32,307 nucleotides of DNA. Origin: Candidatus Helicobacter avistercoris (lineage in GTDB: Bacteria > Campylobacterota > Campylobacteria > Campylobacterales > Helicobacteraceae). Below the pieces are notes generated by a model, which did not search any database, was not told the DNA's origin, and was given only the letters and a program-made list of their open reading frames with translations. The stretch covers positions 1-32,307 of the forward strand of contig DXDJ01000043.1 in NCBI GenBank assembly GCA_019115525.1, written 5' to 3'. The translations under genes and the position numbers were made by a program. This document shows positions 8,496-16,553 of this stretch, in pieces; within the stretch, counting starts at the first letter, position 1; every line of letters starts with the position of its first letter.

Positions 8496-10049
8496 ATGCT
8501 AAAGAAAAAATTTTCCTATCACTTCCTTATTTTTTTCGCCTCGCTTTTTATTGTTAGCTTTTTTAATCATATTTTCTTCTCCTCACTTTTAGAGATTTTT
8601 CCTTTTTACAAGGTTGCCTCTACATGGGCTTTTATGCTTTTTGCCCTTTGCTTGTGTTTCGAGCTACTTTGTTTTGGAAGGATATGCAAAGCAATTTTGA
8701 TCTGTTTTGTTCTCTACTGTTCTTTTGTAGCATATTTTATTGAAACTCTCAATATTGGAATCACACCAGATATTATTCAAAGTTTTTTAAATACCCATAT
8801 CTCAGAAGCAAAGAGTTTTTTGACTCCGTCATTTATCGGATATATTTCTTTTTTGGGGGTTTTGCCCTCTATTTTGATTTTTTTCTTCCCTGCCTCTTAT
8901 TCTAGATTTGTCAAAGAATTGATTTTAAAGCTTTCTTTGATGGTTTTATATGCATGCCTCTCTTTTGTTTTGTGGTCTTTTGTTGTTGGTCAAGATCTTA
9001 TCTATCTCTTTACAACTCAACACAAATTCCAGCATATCACACTTCCCATCTCCCCTATTCGCTCAAGCATTATGCTCTATACTCAAAAACAAAAACTCTC
9101 AATCCCCTATCAGCAAGTAGCCCTAGATGCTACACTTGCAAACTCTTCAAAAAAGAAAATCTTAGTTTTGGTTATTGGAGAGAGTGTTAGAGCTTCTGAA
9201 CTTCAAGACTATTCAAGAAATCTCTTGCCTCAAACCAAATCTCACTTCAATCTTGTTAATTTCTCAAATTTTAGTTCTTGTGGGGTTATTACTGCCATTT
9301 CTGTGCCTTGTATGCTTACGCCCTACACACACTCTACCTATACCAATCGCTATCTTTCAAACTTTACAGATAACATCTTAGATATTACTCAAAGAGTGGG
9401 GATCAAAACCTACTGGCTAGATAGCAATAGTGGGGATGCACAAAGCTGTATTGGGGGAGTGTGCAAACGAATTGAGAATGTTTTTTATTTTGATGATTTA
9501 GATGAGGCCTTGTTTAAAAAATTTGATTCACTTACTCATCATCTGTCTGTTGATTCTAATTATCTTTTTGTTTTACATACTTTTGGAAGTCATGGGCCAG
9601 ATTATTTTAGACGCTATCCCAAAGAGTTTGAGATTTATACCCCTGTGTGCAAAGAAAAAAATCCAAATCTCTGCACAAAAGAAAAACTCATCAATGCTTA
9701 TGATAATTCTATTTTATATACAGACTTTTTGCTTCATTCTGCGATCTTGCGACTAGAAGAGTTACAAAAAGAATTTGATGTATCCTTATGGTATATAAGT
9801 GATCATGGCGAGAGTTTGGGCGAACTTGGCAATTATATGCACGGTGGACTTCCCTACTCACTTGCTCCCAAAAACCAAACCCTAGTAGGGGCTTTAGCTT
9901 GGTTTGGAAATAATCTTGGAGTGCAATATCAAGCTTTCAAATCAAAACAAAATTCAGAGCTTTCTCAAGATTTTATTTTTCATAGTATTTTGGGGTTTTT
10001 CAAGATCAATACAAAAGTTTATGATCAGTCTTTGGATTTGGGACATTAA
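8496..10049 (+). CDS. eptA: Phosphoethanolamine transferase (EptA/EptC family)
   Basis: Moves phosphoethanolamine from phosphatidylethanolamine to an envelope acceptor (lipid A, and in Campylobacter also LOS core and flagellar rod), at the periplasmic side of the inner membrane. The 517-residue protein has about five TM helices in the first 165-170 residues, then the alkaline-phosphatase-fold domain. The catalytic set is visible: E229 in VIGESVRAS, nucleophile T266 in SSCGVITAIS, D436-H437 in SDHGESLG, and H449 in YMHGG. Cys pairs such as C262/C272 and C318/C323 fit the disulfides of the family. It is 27 bases after rpoD and its stop overlaps the convergent neighbour by two bases. Acceptor specificity cannot be read from sequence. 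Confidence 0.88.
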   Translation: MLKKKFSYHFLIFFASLFIVSFFNHIFFSSLLEIFPFYKVASTWAFMLFALCLCFELLCFGRICKAILICFVLYCSFVAYFIETLNIGITPDIIQSFLNTHISEAKSFLTPSFIGYISFLGVLPSILIFFFPASYSRFVKELILKLSLMVLYACLSFVLWSFVVGQDLIYLFTTQHKFQHITLPISPIRSSIMLYTQKQKLSIPYQQVALDATLANSSKKKILVLVIGESVRASELQDYSRNLLPQTKSHFNLVNFSNFSSCGVITAISVPCMLTPYTHSTYTNRYLSNFTDNILDITQRVGIKTYWLDSNSGDAQSCIGGVCKRIENVFYFDDLDEALFKKFDSLTHHLSVDSNYLFVLHTFGSHGPDYFRRYPKEFEIYTPVCKEKNPNLCTKEKLINAYDNSILYTDFLLHSAILRLEELQKEFDVSLWYISDHGESLGELGNYMHGGLPYSLAPKNQTLVGALAWFGNNLGVQYQAFKSKQNSELSQDFIFHSILGFFKINTKVYDQSLDLGH

Positions 10050-10612
10050 ATATCGCCATATAAAAATCGAATCAAAAACAATGCATTTCCTCCCTTTGTT
10101 GGGCTATAACCAAATAGCCCAACCCCAAAAATAGGCAATTGCAAAGAAAGTTCTAGCATGTGATAATCATCGATTAAAAATTGAGTGGCAATCCTTGCAC
10201 GAATTTCTGCTGAGAGAGTTGTTAGCGACATAGATCGCAAAGCACCGCGTCCATGATAATTAAAAACATTAAGATAAGCCCCGCTCCCCAAAATCCATCT
10301 AGAAGCAATGCCATCTTGCATCCTTGTGGCATACACCTTGTTTAAAGACAAGCCCCCCACTATATGTCTTCCCTCAAATTGCTTGTTGTAATGACTGGCA
10401 ACCTTGTAAAGATCATAGATTAGAACCGCTTGTTTGTAGGAGTGGGTTTTGGGTTTGAAAAACATGGGAGAAGAGTGGATATAAAAATCACGACTCTCTT
10501 GTTTTTTCTCCAAATATGTATCCTTTGCAATCTTGGCTTCTTCATACAAGAAATAGCGAGTATTTCCATACAAAACCACCCCCAAAGCCAATAAGCAAAG
10601 GATTCTAGCCAT
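10046..10612 (-). CDS. Exported protein of unknown function downstream of lpxD
   Basis: Protein of 188 residues that I do not recognise. It starts with a plausible signal peptide (MARILCLLALGVVLYGNT), so it is probably exported. The second half has alternating polar and hydrophobic stretches (RWILGSGAYLNVF, SAEIRARIATQFLI, MLELSLQLPIFGVGLFG, ALFLIRFLYGDI) that would suit beta strands of a small outer-membrane barrel, but the terminal residue is Ile rather than the Phe typical of barrels. It begins three bases after the lpxD stop, so it is very likely cotranscribed with lpxD. Its stop overlaps the convergent eptA stop within a shared TTAA. An outer-membrane role is an inference from topology and context. 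Confidence 0.65.
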   Translation of the reverse strand: MARILCLLALGVVLYGNTRYFLYEEAKIAKDTYLEKKQESRDFYIHSSPMFFKPKTHSYKQAVLIYDLYKVASHYNKQFEGRHIVGGLSLNKVYATRMQDGIASRWILGSGAYLNVFNYHGRGALRSMSLTTLSAEIRARIATQFLIDDYHMLELSLQLPIFGVGLFGYSPTKGGNALFLIRFLYGDI

Positions 10613-10615
10613 TAT

Positions 10616-11578
10616 CTAATGTTTTGCTTTTTTAAGCATCATCCTCAAGCTCACATAAAACTTCATCCACTCATCAAGCTCCATCAATGGGTGTCCGCCC
10701 CACTTGGTGTTTGGTGGAAGATTTTTACCCACTGCTCCACGCCCTGCAATCTGCACAAAATCTCCAATATGGATGTGTCCTCCAGTTCCAGCTTGTCCTC
10801 CCATTACAACATTTCGCCCAGTCGTAGTTGAGCCTGCAAGCCCTACTTGAGAAACCAGAATGCTATGCTCTCCGATGATACAGTTGTGTCCGATTTGCAC
10901 GAGGTTATCAATCTTGCTTCCTTTTTTAATGCGTGTTTCACCAAAGACTGCTCGATCAAGCGTGCAGTTTGCACCAATCTCTACATCATCCTCTATCACC
11001 ACTCTTCCATTGTGATAGATCTTGATATGGGCACCATCTTGGGTATGAGCGTATCCAAAACCATCGCTTCCTACAACACTTCCTGCATGGATACTCACCC
11101 TATCTCCTAAAATCGTATCTGCATAAAGCACGACATTGGGGAAGATTTTGCACCCATTGCCTATTTTTACCCTATCACCAATCACAGCCCCAGCCATAAT
11201 CACACAATCCTCTCCAATCTCAACATCTCTGCCTAGATATGCTCCACTCATTACCTTAGAGCTAGAAGCCACCTTTGCGTCCGCTCCACTCTCCTCAAAC
11301 ATCTCTCTAGCAAAAAAGCTTGAGAGATAAGCAAAGGCTAGATGAGGATTTTTCACTACAATGGCTTGAATATGCGAGGGGATGAGAGAGGCATTTTTCT
11401 CGCTCACAAGCACTGCCCCTGCTTTGCATTCTGAAAGCTTGGGGAGATATTTGTCTTGATCGACATAAACTAGATCGCTTGACGTCGCTTCCTCAAGTGT
11501 GCTTAGGGATTTGACATCAAAATCTTTGAGATTTTTTGTATCAACATCCAAATATTTCATCATTTCAAATAAACGCAT
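10616..11578 (-). CDS. lpxD: UDP-3-O-(3-hydroxyacyl)glucosamine N-acyltransferase
   Basis: Third step of lipid A synthesis: adds the second 3-hydroxyacyl chain from acyl-ACP to UDP-acyl-glucosamine in the cytoplasm. The 320 residues comprise an N-terminal uridine-binding domain (about 1-100), then a left-handed beta-helix of hexapeptide repeats (about 105-285; VEIGEDCVIMAGAVIGD and similar), then a C-terminal helix. H231 in VQIGHN aligns with the catalytic His of E. coli LpxD, and GSDGFGYA at 170-177 is the family signature. It is divergent from pdxJ and followed after three bases by the exported 188-residue protein. No other lipid A gene is adjacent, apart from the eptA-like gene that converges on the pair. 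Confidence 0.95.
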   Translation of the reverse strand: MRLFEMMKYLDVDTKNLKDFDVKSLSTLEEATSSDLVYVDQDKYLPKLSECKAGAVLVSEKNASLIPSHIQAIVVKNPHLAFAYLSSFFAREMFEESGADAKVASSSKVMSGAYLGRDVEIGEDCVIMAGAVIGDRVKIGNGCKIFPNVVLYADTILGDRVSIHAGSVVGSDGFGYAHTQDGAHIKIYHNGRVVIEDDVEIGANCTLDRAVFGETRIKKGSKIDNLVQIGHNCIIGEHSILVSQVGLAGSTTTGRNVVMGGQAGTGGHIHIGDFVQIAGRGAVGKNLPPNTKWGGHPLMELDEWMKFYVSLRMMLKKAKH

Positions 11579-11612
11579 TACTTTTCCTTGCTCAAAATTT
11601 TTTCAACGATTT

Positions 11613-11618
11613 TATAAT
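11613..11618 (+). promoter_or_regulatory. Candidate -10 box (TATAAT) for pdxJ-pdxA
   Basis: Perfect TATAAT in the 67-base divergent gap between lpxD and pdxJ, 33 bases before the pdxJ ATG and followed by an AAAAGGAG ribosome-binding site. Assigned by eye. Confidence 0.55.
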
Positions 11619-11645
11619 ACTTTATTTTATAAAAGGAGTTTTGCA

Positions 11646-12416
11646 ATGCTACTTGGAGTAAATATTGATCATATTGCTACTTTACGTGAAGCTAGGAAAA
11701 TCAATGAGCCAAATCCTTTGGAGGCGATCTTCATCCTTAAAAATGCTGGAGCATCCCAAGTTACACTTCACTTGCGTGAAGATCGACGCCATATTCACGA
11801 TGAAGATTTCAAAGCTATTATCTCTCAAAGCTTTTTACCTCTCAATCTTGAGTGTGCAAGCTCGATGATTGATACTATTGCACCCTACTCTCCTCATCGT
11901 GTAACTTTAGTGCCTGAAAAAAGAGAGGAGGTAACTACTGAGGGCGGATTGGATTTACATCAAAAACAAGTTCAAGACGCAATAAAAAAACTTCAAACTC
12001 ACTCTATCCCCACCTCACTTTTCATCGATCCAAAAATAGAAAACATCCAACTTGCTAAAAAACTAGGAGTGCAGAGCATTGAGCTTCATACAGGAGAGTG
12101 GGCAAATCTTTTTTTGATGGCTTACACCAATCTCAAACACACTCATAACTCTATCCCCTCTCTTAATCTTCCCACTCAAGAGTTGGAAAAACAAATGCAA
12201 GAGAATCTAAACAAACTCAAAGAATGCTCAATCCTAGCAAAAGAGCTAGGACTTGAAGTTTTTGCAGGACATGGATTAAACTATCAAAACGTCTCCCCTA
12301 TCGCCTCAATCCCTCAAATCACTGAGCTCAATATCGGACACGCGATTATTGCACGTGCTATTTTTGTAGGACTTTTTGAAGCAATTAGAGAAATGAAGGA
12401 GCTCATCAAAAGATGA
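11646..12416 (+). CDS. pdxJ: Pyridoxine 5'-phosphate synthase
   Basis: Final ring-closing step of the DXP-dependent vitamin B6 pathway: condenses 1-deoxyxylulose 5-phosphate with 3-amino-2-oxopropyl phosphate. The start is placed at ATG 11646, which has AGGAG seven bases upstream and gives the canonical N-terminus MLLGVNIDHIATLREAR; earlier in-frame codons lie within the lpxD start. From here the protein has 256 residues. Family motifs follow in order: VTLHLREDRRHI, NLECASS, VTLVPEKREEVTTEGG, and the C-terminal GHGLNY and ELNIGHAIIARA phosphate-binding loops of the TIM barrel. It overlaps pdxA by four bases (ATGA), giving the pdxJ-pdxA pair also found in H. pylori (HP1582-HP1583). Confidence 0.96.
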   Translation: MLLGVNIDHIATLREARKINEPNPLEAIFILKNAGASQVTLHLREDRRHIHDEDFKAIISQSFLPLNLECASSMIDTIAPYSPHRVTLVPEKREEVTTEGGLDLHQKQVQDAIKKLQTHSIPTSLFIDPKIENIQLAKKLGVQSIELHTGEWANLFLMAYTNLKHTHNSIPSLNLPTQELEKQMQENLNKLKECSILAKELGLEVFAGHGLNYQNVSPIASIPQITELNIGHAIIARAIFVGLFEAIREMKELIKR

Positions 12417-13327
12417 AAAAGATTGCTATAAGCTGTGGAGATATCAATGGCATTGGGCTTGAGATCTTGCTTAAAGCTCACGAGCAGATTATCCAAAAAG
12501 TCATTCCGATTTATTGTGTGCATTATGAGCTTTTACAAACTGCCTCAAAGCTTCTCTCTCTTCCTCTGCCTCCCTCACTAACTCCCTCAATGTGCACCCC
12601 CCCAAAGCTTGAGATTCCAATAATTGAGCCAAAATCTATAAGCAAAATTAGTGGGGAATACAGCTATGAGAGTTTTATGCTAGGCTGTAAGCTTTGTGAA
12701 GAAAAACAGGCCAATGCCCTTGTTACTCTTCCTATTCACAAGCAAGCTTGGCTTCTGGCTGGAATGAATGCCATAGGACATACACAAGCCCTAAGAGAAC
12801 GCTATGGCAAAGAAGCGATTATGATGCTAGGATGTGAGAAAATGTTTGTAGCACTCTATACAGATCACATCCCCCTAAAAGATGTATCCTCTCGCATCAA
12901 AAGCCAAAAGCTAGTTGAGTTTTTTAAAGCCCTTTATAGCACTCACAAAAGTGAAAGCTATTGTGTAATGGGAGTCAATCCTCACGCAGGAGATGGAGGC
13001 ATGATGGGCGATGAAGAGAGAGAAATCCAAAAAGCCATAGATGAGATGAATGCGATTTTGGGAAAAGAAATATTTAGGGGTGTATATCCTCCAGATTGCT
13101 CTTTTATCCCTGCAAGACAAAGAGAGTTTGATACTTGGATAGCGATGTATCACGATGTGGGCTTATGTGTGCTAAAGGCAATGTATTTTGATGAGAGTAT
13201 CAATGTAAGCTTAAATCTTCCTATCCTCAGAACCTCAGTGGATCACGGAGTGGCGTTTGATATTGCTTATGAAGGAAAGGCGAGTATTGTGAGTTATCTC
13301 AATGCTGTGGCTTACGCCACAAAATAG
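12413..13327 (+). CDS. pdxA: 4-hydroxythreonine-4-phosphate dehydrogenase
   Basis: Oxidises 4-phospho-hydroxythreonine with NAD(P)+ to supply the amino-oxopropyl phosphate used by PdxJ. The 304 residues match the family length. Visible landmarks are GDINGIGLEI at the N-terminus (family GDPxGIG), LPIHK, the GHTQALRERYG substrate loop, and the metal-ligand histidine regions VNPHAGDGG and MYHDVGL. The C-terminus SVDHGVAFDIAYEGKA is typical. The start codon overlaps the pdxJ stop (ATGA), so the two are translationally coupled and work in one pathway. It converges on rplS with a 9-base gap. Confidence 0.95.
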   Translation: MKKIAISCGDINGIGLEILLKAHEQIIQKVIPIYCVHYELLQTASKLLSLPLPPSLTPSMCTPPKLEIPIIEPKSISKISGEYSYESFMLGCKLCEEKQANALVTLPIHKQAWLLAGMNAIGHTQALRERYGKEAIMMLGCEKMFVALYTDHIPLKDVSSRIKSQKLVEFFKALYSTHKSESYCVMGVNPHAGDGGMMGDEEREIQKAIDEMNAILGKEIFRGVYPPDCSFIPARQREFDTWIAMYHDVGLCVLKAMYFDESINVSLNLPILRTSVDHGVAFDIAYEGKASIVSYLNAVAYATK

Positions 13328-13336
13328 AAGAGGAGC

Positions 13337-13693
13337 TCACTTTCTAAGCTCTTTAATTCTTGCAGATTTACCTTTTCTATCTCTTAGATAGTAGAGTTTC
13401 GCTCTTCTAACACGACCGATTCTTAAAACTTCAATTCGCTCAAGAGACTCGCTATAAAGTGGGAATACTTTCTCCACTCCAACATTGTTTGCTCCCATTT
13501 TTCTAACTGTAAAAGTTCTATCTACACCATTTCCACGGATAGCAATACAAATCCCCTCAAAGTTTTGAATCCTACTTTTATCTCCCTCTTGGATTTTGAT
13601 CCCAAGTCTAAGAGTATCGCCTGCTTTAAATGCAGGAACTTCTTTTCCAGCAATTTGTGCTTTCTCAAAGCTCTCGATATATCGATTTTTCAT
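13337..13693 (-). CDS. rplS: 50S ribosomal protein L19
   Basis: Protein of the large subunit at the 30S-50S interface. The 118 residues include the family signatures [26 protein letters not shown], with the RxGVERVFPLYSE-type core visible as [13 protein letters not shown], and [14 protein letters not shown] near the C-terminus. It is the last gene of the rpsP-KH-rimM-trmD-rplS operon, starting inside the end of trmD (4-base overlap). The order equals H. pylori HP1151-HP1147. Confidence 0.97.
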   Translation of the reverse strand: MKNRYIESFEKAQIAGKEVPAFKAGDTLRLGIKIQEGDKSRIQNFEGICIAIRGNGVDRTFTVRKMGANNVGVEKVFPLYSESLERIEVLRIGRVRRAKLYYLRDRKGKSARIKELRK

Positions 13694-14397
13694 TTTCTAT
13701 CCTTATGATTTTTCCATTTCTGATACAAATCGGGTCGGTAATATTTTGTCCTCAATGCAGAAAGGTCAAGTTTTAAACTTGTAATTTTACTATGATTTCC
13801 CTTGAAAAATTCTAAAGGTGGTGAAATTTTTTCAAATTTTTCATCTTTTTTGATTGTTTTTGCAAAAATAGGGGCTTCTAAAAGATGATTTTCAAAACTC
13901 TCTCCAAGTAGAGAATCTTCATTTCCTAGCACACCTTTAATCTGTCTGGCAATACTATCACACAAGCAGAGTGCGGGAAGTTCTCCTCCTGTAAGAATAA
14001 AATCTCCTATGCAAAACACCTCATCTGCCCACATCTCAATCACCCTCTCATCAAACCCCTCATACCGTCCGCATACAAAGATGATATGCTCTTTTTGCGA
14101 CAAACGCACACTATCTTTTTGCGAAAATTGAGGCGCTGAGGGAGTGAGAAAAATAATATGAGAATCTTGACTTGCAATATGGCTTAATGCTCTATCAAGC
14201 ACATCAGCACAAATCACTTGCCCTGCCCCTCCTCCGATCTGAGGCTCATCTACTTTTCCATAGCGATTGGAGGCAAACTCTCTGGGATTGAGATAATCAA
14301 TCTGGATCTTCCCACTTTCAATTGCACGATGAAGAATAGAATCACAAAAATAAGATTGCAAAATATGAGGAAAGAGTGTTAAAAAAGTAAAACGCAT
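13690..14397 (-). CDS. trmD: tRNA (guanine-37-N1) methyltransferase
   Basis: Methylates G37 next to the anticodon with SAM, preventing +1 frameshifting. The 235-residue SPOUT-fold enzyme shows FLTLFPHIL at the start, the GGGAGQV segment, [12 protein letters not shown] and the trefoil-knot SAM-binding region [31 protein letters not shown]-terminal helical domain ends in YRPDLYQKW, which is typical for TrmD. It begins at the base after the rimM stop and overlaps rplS by four bases. Confidence 0.97.
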   Translation of the reverse strand: MRFTFLTLFPHILQSYFCDSILHRAIESGKIQIDYLNPREFASNRYGKVDEPQIGGGAGQVICADVLDRALSHIASQDSHIIFLTPSAPQFSQKDSVRLSQKEHIIFVCGRYEGFDERVIEMWADEVFCIGDFILTGGELPALCLCDSIARQIKGVLGNEDSLLGESFENHLLEAPIFAKTIKKDEKFEKISPPLEFFKGNHSKITSLKLDLSALRTKYYRPDLYQKWKNHKDRK

Positions 14398-14913
14398 TTA
14401 GCTAGAGAGCCAAATATCTTTGGCACCTTGTGTGTAGATCTTTTTCTCTTTGCATTCAAGCACATATCGATGAATGTAAGGAAGCAAAAAACGCTTTGGA
14501 AATTTCTCACTCTCAATGGCTTGGATCAGCAGATAATCCACTCCACCCATCCTATCCACATCAATCACTTCTCCAAGTTTCTCTCCCTCCTCAATCACCT
14601 CACACCCTACAACATCAAACCAAAACATCTCCCCCTCTTTTAGCTCACAATATTTGCGTGTATCTTCCAAAGAAGCATAGAGAGTGAAGTTTGTTAGAGT
14701 CTTAACACTCTCTCTGCTTTCATACCCTTCAAACACAACAATACCATTTTCAAATGATTTGATTTTGAGAAGGAGACTTTGGGGGTTTAATCCTATGGAT
14801 TTTGCAGTGTAGGTAATATCTTGGGCAAAGATTTCTGGGAAGTCAGTAAGAATGTGGAGTCTTGCTCCACCATTGACCCCCACGCTTTTGCCAATCTTTG
14901 CAACCTGTATCAT
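14398..14913 (-). CDS. rimM: Ribosome maturation factor RimM
   Basis: Assembly factor that binds S19 and helps mature the 30S head. The 171 residues contain the N-terminal RimM domain, with the family start VAKIGKSVGVNGGARLHILTDFPE, and a C-terminal PRC-barrel with GEVIDVDRMGGVDYLLIQ and FLLPYIHRYV. It overlaps the KH-protein gene upstream by four bases and directly abuts trmD, so the operon is tightly packed. Length is typical. Confidence 0.95.
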   Translation of the reverse strand: MIQVAKIGKSVGVNGGARLHILTDFPEIFAQDITYTAKSIGLNPQSLLLKIKSFENGIVVFEGYESRESVKTLTNFTLYASLEDTRKYCELKEGEMFWFDVVGCEVIEEGEKLGEVIDVDRMGGVDYLLIQAIESEKFPKRFLLPYIHRYVLECKEKKIYTQGAKDIWLSS

Positions 14914-15146
14914 ACAGATTGAACAACGATCTTGTAACTTTGACCATTTTTAACTTTGCAACCTGAAAGCACATTTTTAAGGGAATGAATCATCTTTCCG
15001 TTTTTCCCGATGAATTTTCCCATATCTTCTTGAGAAGAAAAGAGCGTGATTTGGATACCCTCTTCGCACTCTTGTGTTTGCACTCGGATTTGCTCAGGAT
15101 GCAAAGCAATTTTTTTGGCATATTCCAAAATAAAATGTTCAACCAT
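14910..15146 (-). CDS. khpA: KH-domain RNA-binding protein (KhpA/YlqC family)
   Basis: Small protein of 78 residues made of one type II KH domain. The RNA-binding GxxG loop is IGKNGK, inside MGKFIGKNGKMIHSLKNVL. The N-terminus VEHFILEYAKKIALHPEQIRV is typical of the family that sits between rpsP and rimM in many bacteria. In Gram-positives the protein pairs with KhpB/Jag; its targets in Helicobacter are not known to me. It overlaps rimM by four bases and lies two bases after rpsP. Confidence 0.92.
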   Translation of the reverse strand: MVEHFILEYAKKIALHPEQIRVQTQECEEGIQITLFSSQEDMGKFIGKNGKMIHSLKNVLSGCKVKNGQSYKIVVQSV

Positions 15147-15148
15147 TG

Positions 15149-15379
15149 TTATTTTGAAGTTAGTTTTTCAACTCTTTCGCTCATTTTTGCCCCTACACCC
15201 TTCCAATAAGCCAATCTCTCTGCATTGATTTTTACATACGCAGGCTCCACTAGAGGATTGTAAATCCCGATAGATTCAATCCATCCACCATCTCTTCTTT
15301 TTCTGCTGTCTGTAACAACTACTCTATAAAAAGGTTTTTTCTTTCGACCCATTCTTGTCAATCGAATCACTGTTGCCAT
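15149..15379 (-). CDS. rpsP: 30S ribosomal protein S16
   Basis: Small-subunit assembly protein. The start is set at ATG 15379, which has AGGAGA upstream and gives the family N-terminus [22 protein letters not shown]; an in-frame extension to 15409 lies over the ribosome-binding site. From here it has 76 residues. [17 protein letters not shown] and [14 protein letters not shown] are further signatures. It is the first gene of the operon. In H. pylori ffh precedes rpsP (HP1152); here a divergent aminotransferase gene is found instead. Confidence 0.97.
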   Translation of the reverse strand: MATVIRLTRMGRKKKPFYRVVVTDSRKRRDGGWIESIGIYNPLVEPAYVKINAERLAYWKGVGAKMSERVEKLTSK

Positions 15380-15417
15380 TGATAATTTTCTCCTGTTAAA
15401 ATATTTCAAAAGCTTCT

Positions 15418-15423
15418 ATTATA
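15418..15423 (-). promoter_or_regulatory. Candidate -10 box (TATAAT) for the rpsP operon
   Basis: Perfect TATAAT on the minus strand, 38 bases upstream of the rpsP start in the 124-base divergent gap with the aminotransferase gene. Assigned by eye. Confidence 0.55.
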
Positions 15424-15503
15424 GAGTTTTTTTGCTTAAAACGCAGTAAGTTTTTCTCCAATCGTGGCAAAATGATGAAAAAATTGCAAAAACAAGGAAG
15501 ATT

Positions 15504-16508
15504 ATGTTTCTCTTCACCGCAGGTCCATCTCAGATTTCTCCTCAAATCTCAGAAATTCTCTCCTCTCCTATCATTCATCATCGAAGCCTTGAGTTTGAAA
15601 AAATTTTTCACACTTGCTACGATGAACTGCTTAGAATCTGCCCTATGCAAGAGGTGTTTTTCCTCTGCTCTAGTGGAAGTGGGGCAATGGAGAGTGCGAT
15701 AAGCTCTCTTGCTCCTAAGCATTTACTGATTTTGGAGAATGGGAAGTTTTCTGGTAGGTGGGGAGAGATTGCAAAGAATTTTGGGGTCACAATCACTACA
15801 CTCTCATGCTCTTGGGATCGCTCTCACAAAGCAGAAGAAGTGCTAGAAACTCTCAAAAAATATCCTAGCATTGATGGAGTGTGTCTATGCGGAGTGGAAA
15901 GTTCGGGGGGAGTGAGGGAAGAGTATGAAGAGATTTGTAGAGTTACAAAAGAAGCCAACCCCTCGCTTCTAACCTTTGTAGATGCTATTGCACTTTTTGG
16001 AAGTGAAAAGATTGAAACCACACATATTGATGTGCTTGTAACCTCAAGTCAAAAAGTCCTAGGACTTCCTGTGGGGCTTGGGTTTGTATTTACTAGCTCT
16101 TATGCCCTCTCACTGATCAAAGAGAGAAGCCCAAAATCTTTCTATCTTGCACTTCAAAACTATCTCAAAAACCCCATTGCCTTTTCCCTTCCCTCAAATC
16201 TATTTCTCGCCCTAGATTTTGTGCTAAAAAATATCAACTTCAGATCTAACCATGTCCTGATTCAAGAGAGATTTAAGAGGACAAAAGAAATCCTATACTC
16301 CAAGGGAATCTCACTCTATACCAAAAGTCCTTCTTATTCCATCATTGCCTTCAATGATCCTGCAAATGCAATAAAAACTTCTTTAGCCAAGCAAAATCTC
16401 CTCATCTCAAGTGGGCAAAGCCATCTTAAAAATAGCGTTTCAAGGATAGGAAATTTTGGAGGATTTCAAGAGTATGAAAGATTGCTTGAGGGGTTGGAGA
16501 GGGTTTAA
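15504..16508 (+). CDS. Class V PLP-dependent aminotransferase (serine/alanine-glyoxylate type)
   Basis: Cytoplasmic fold-type I PLP enzyme of 334 residues. It opens with FTAGPSQISPQI, the GPxxxxP entry of the class V serine-pyruvate/alanine-glyoxylate aminotransferase branch. The cofactor site is visible: SSGSGAMES at 56-64 binds phosphate, D160 in FVDAIALFG pairs with the pyridine nitrogen, and K184 in TSSQKVLGLPVGLGF forms the Schiff base. The substrate cannot be fixed from sequence; a role in serine synthesis (phosphohydroxypyruvate to phosphoserine) is possible because Helicobacter proteins of this kind are sometimes annotated so. It diverges from rpsP; the 3' end carries a hairpin over the stop codon. 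Confidence 0.85.
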   Translation: MFLFTAGPSQISPQISEILSSPIIHHRSLEFEKIFHTCYDELLRICPMQEVFFLCSSGSGAMESAISSLAPKHLLILENGKFSGRWGEIAKNFGVTITTLSCSWDRSHKAEEVLETLKKYPSIDGVCLCGVESSGGVREEYEEICRVTKEANPSLLTFVDAIALFGSEKIETTHIDVLVTSSQKVLGLPVGLGFVFTSSYALSLIKERSPKSFYLALQNYLKNPIAFSLPSNLFLALDFVLKNINFRSNHVLIQERFKRTKEILYSKGISLYTKSPSYSIIAFNDPANAIKTSLAKQNLLISSGQSHLKNSVSRIGNFGGFQEYERLLEGLERV

Positions 16509-16517
16509 CCCCTCTCC
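16496..16517 (+). terminator. Hairpin over the end of the aminotransferase gene
   Basis: Perfect 8-bp GC-rich stem GGAGAGGG/CCCTCTCC with a 6-base loop holding the TAA stop. It lies in the convergent gap before 16554. No T-run follows, so it may act as an intrinsic terminator of the U-poor type or only as a 3' stabiliser. Confidence 0.45.
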
Positions 16518-16553
16518 CCTAAGTATCGAGATTTGAGGGTTATGCCAAAACCT

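Noticed and set aside
11499-11645. N-terminal extension of PdxJ into the lpxD start region
   Set aside because: The extra 49 residues run through the divergent promoter and lpxD coding sequence; ATG 11646 has AGGAG and the canonical family N-terminus.
13333-13351. Possible terminator between pdxA and rplS (GAGCT/AGCTC)
   Set aside because: Only a 5-bp stem with a 9-base loop, overlapping the rplS coding end and lacking a clear T-run.
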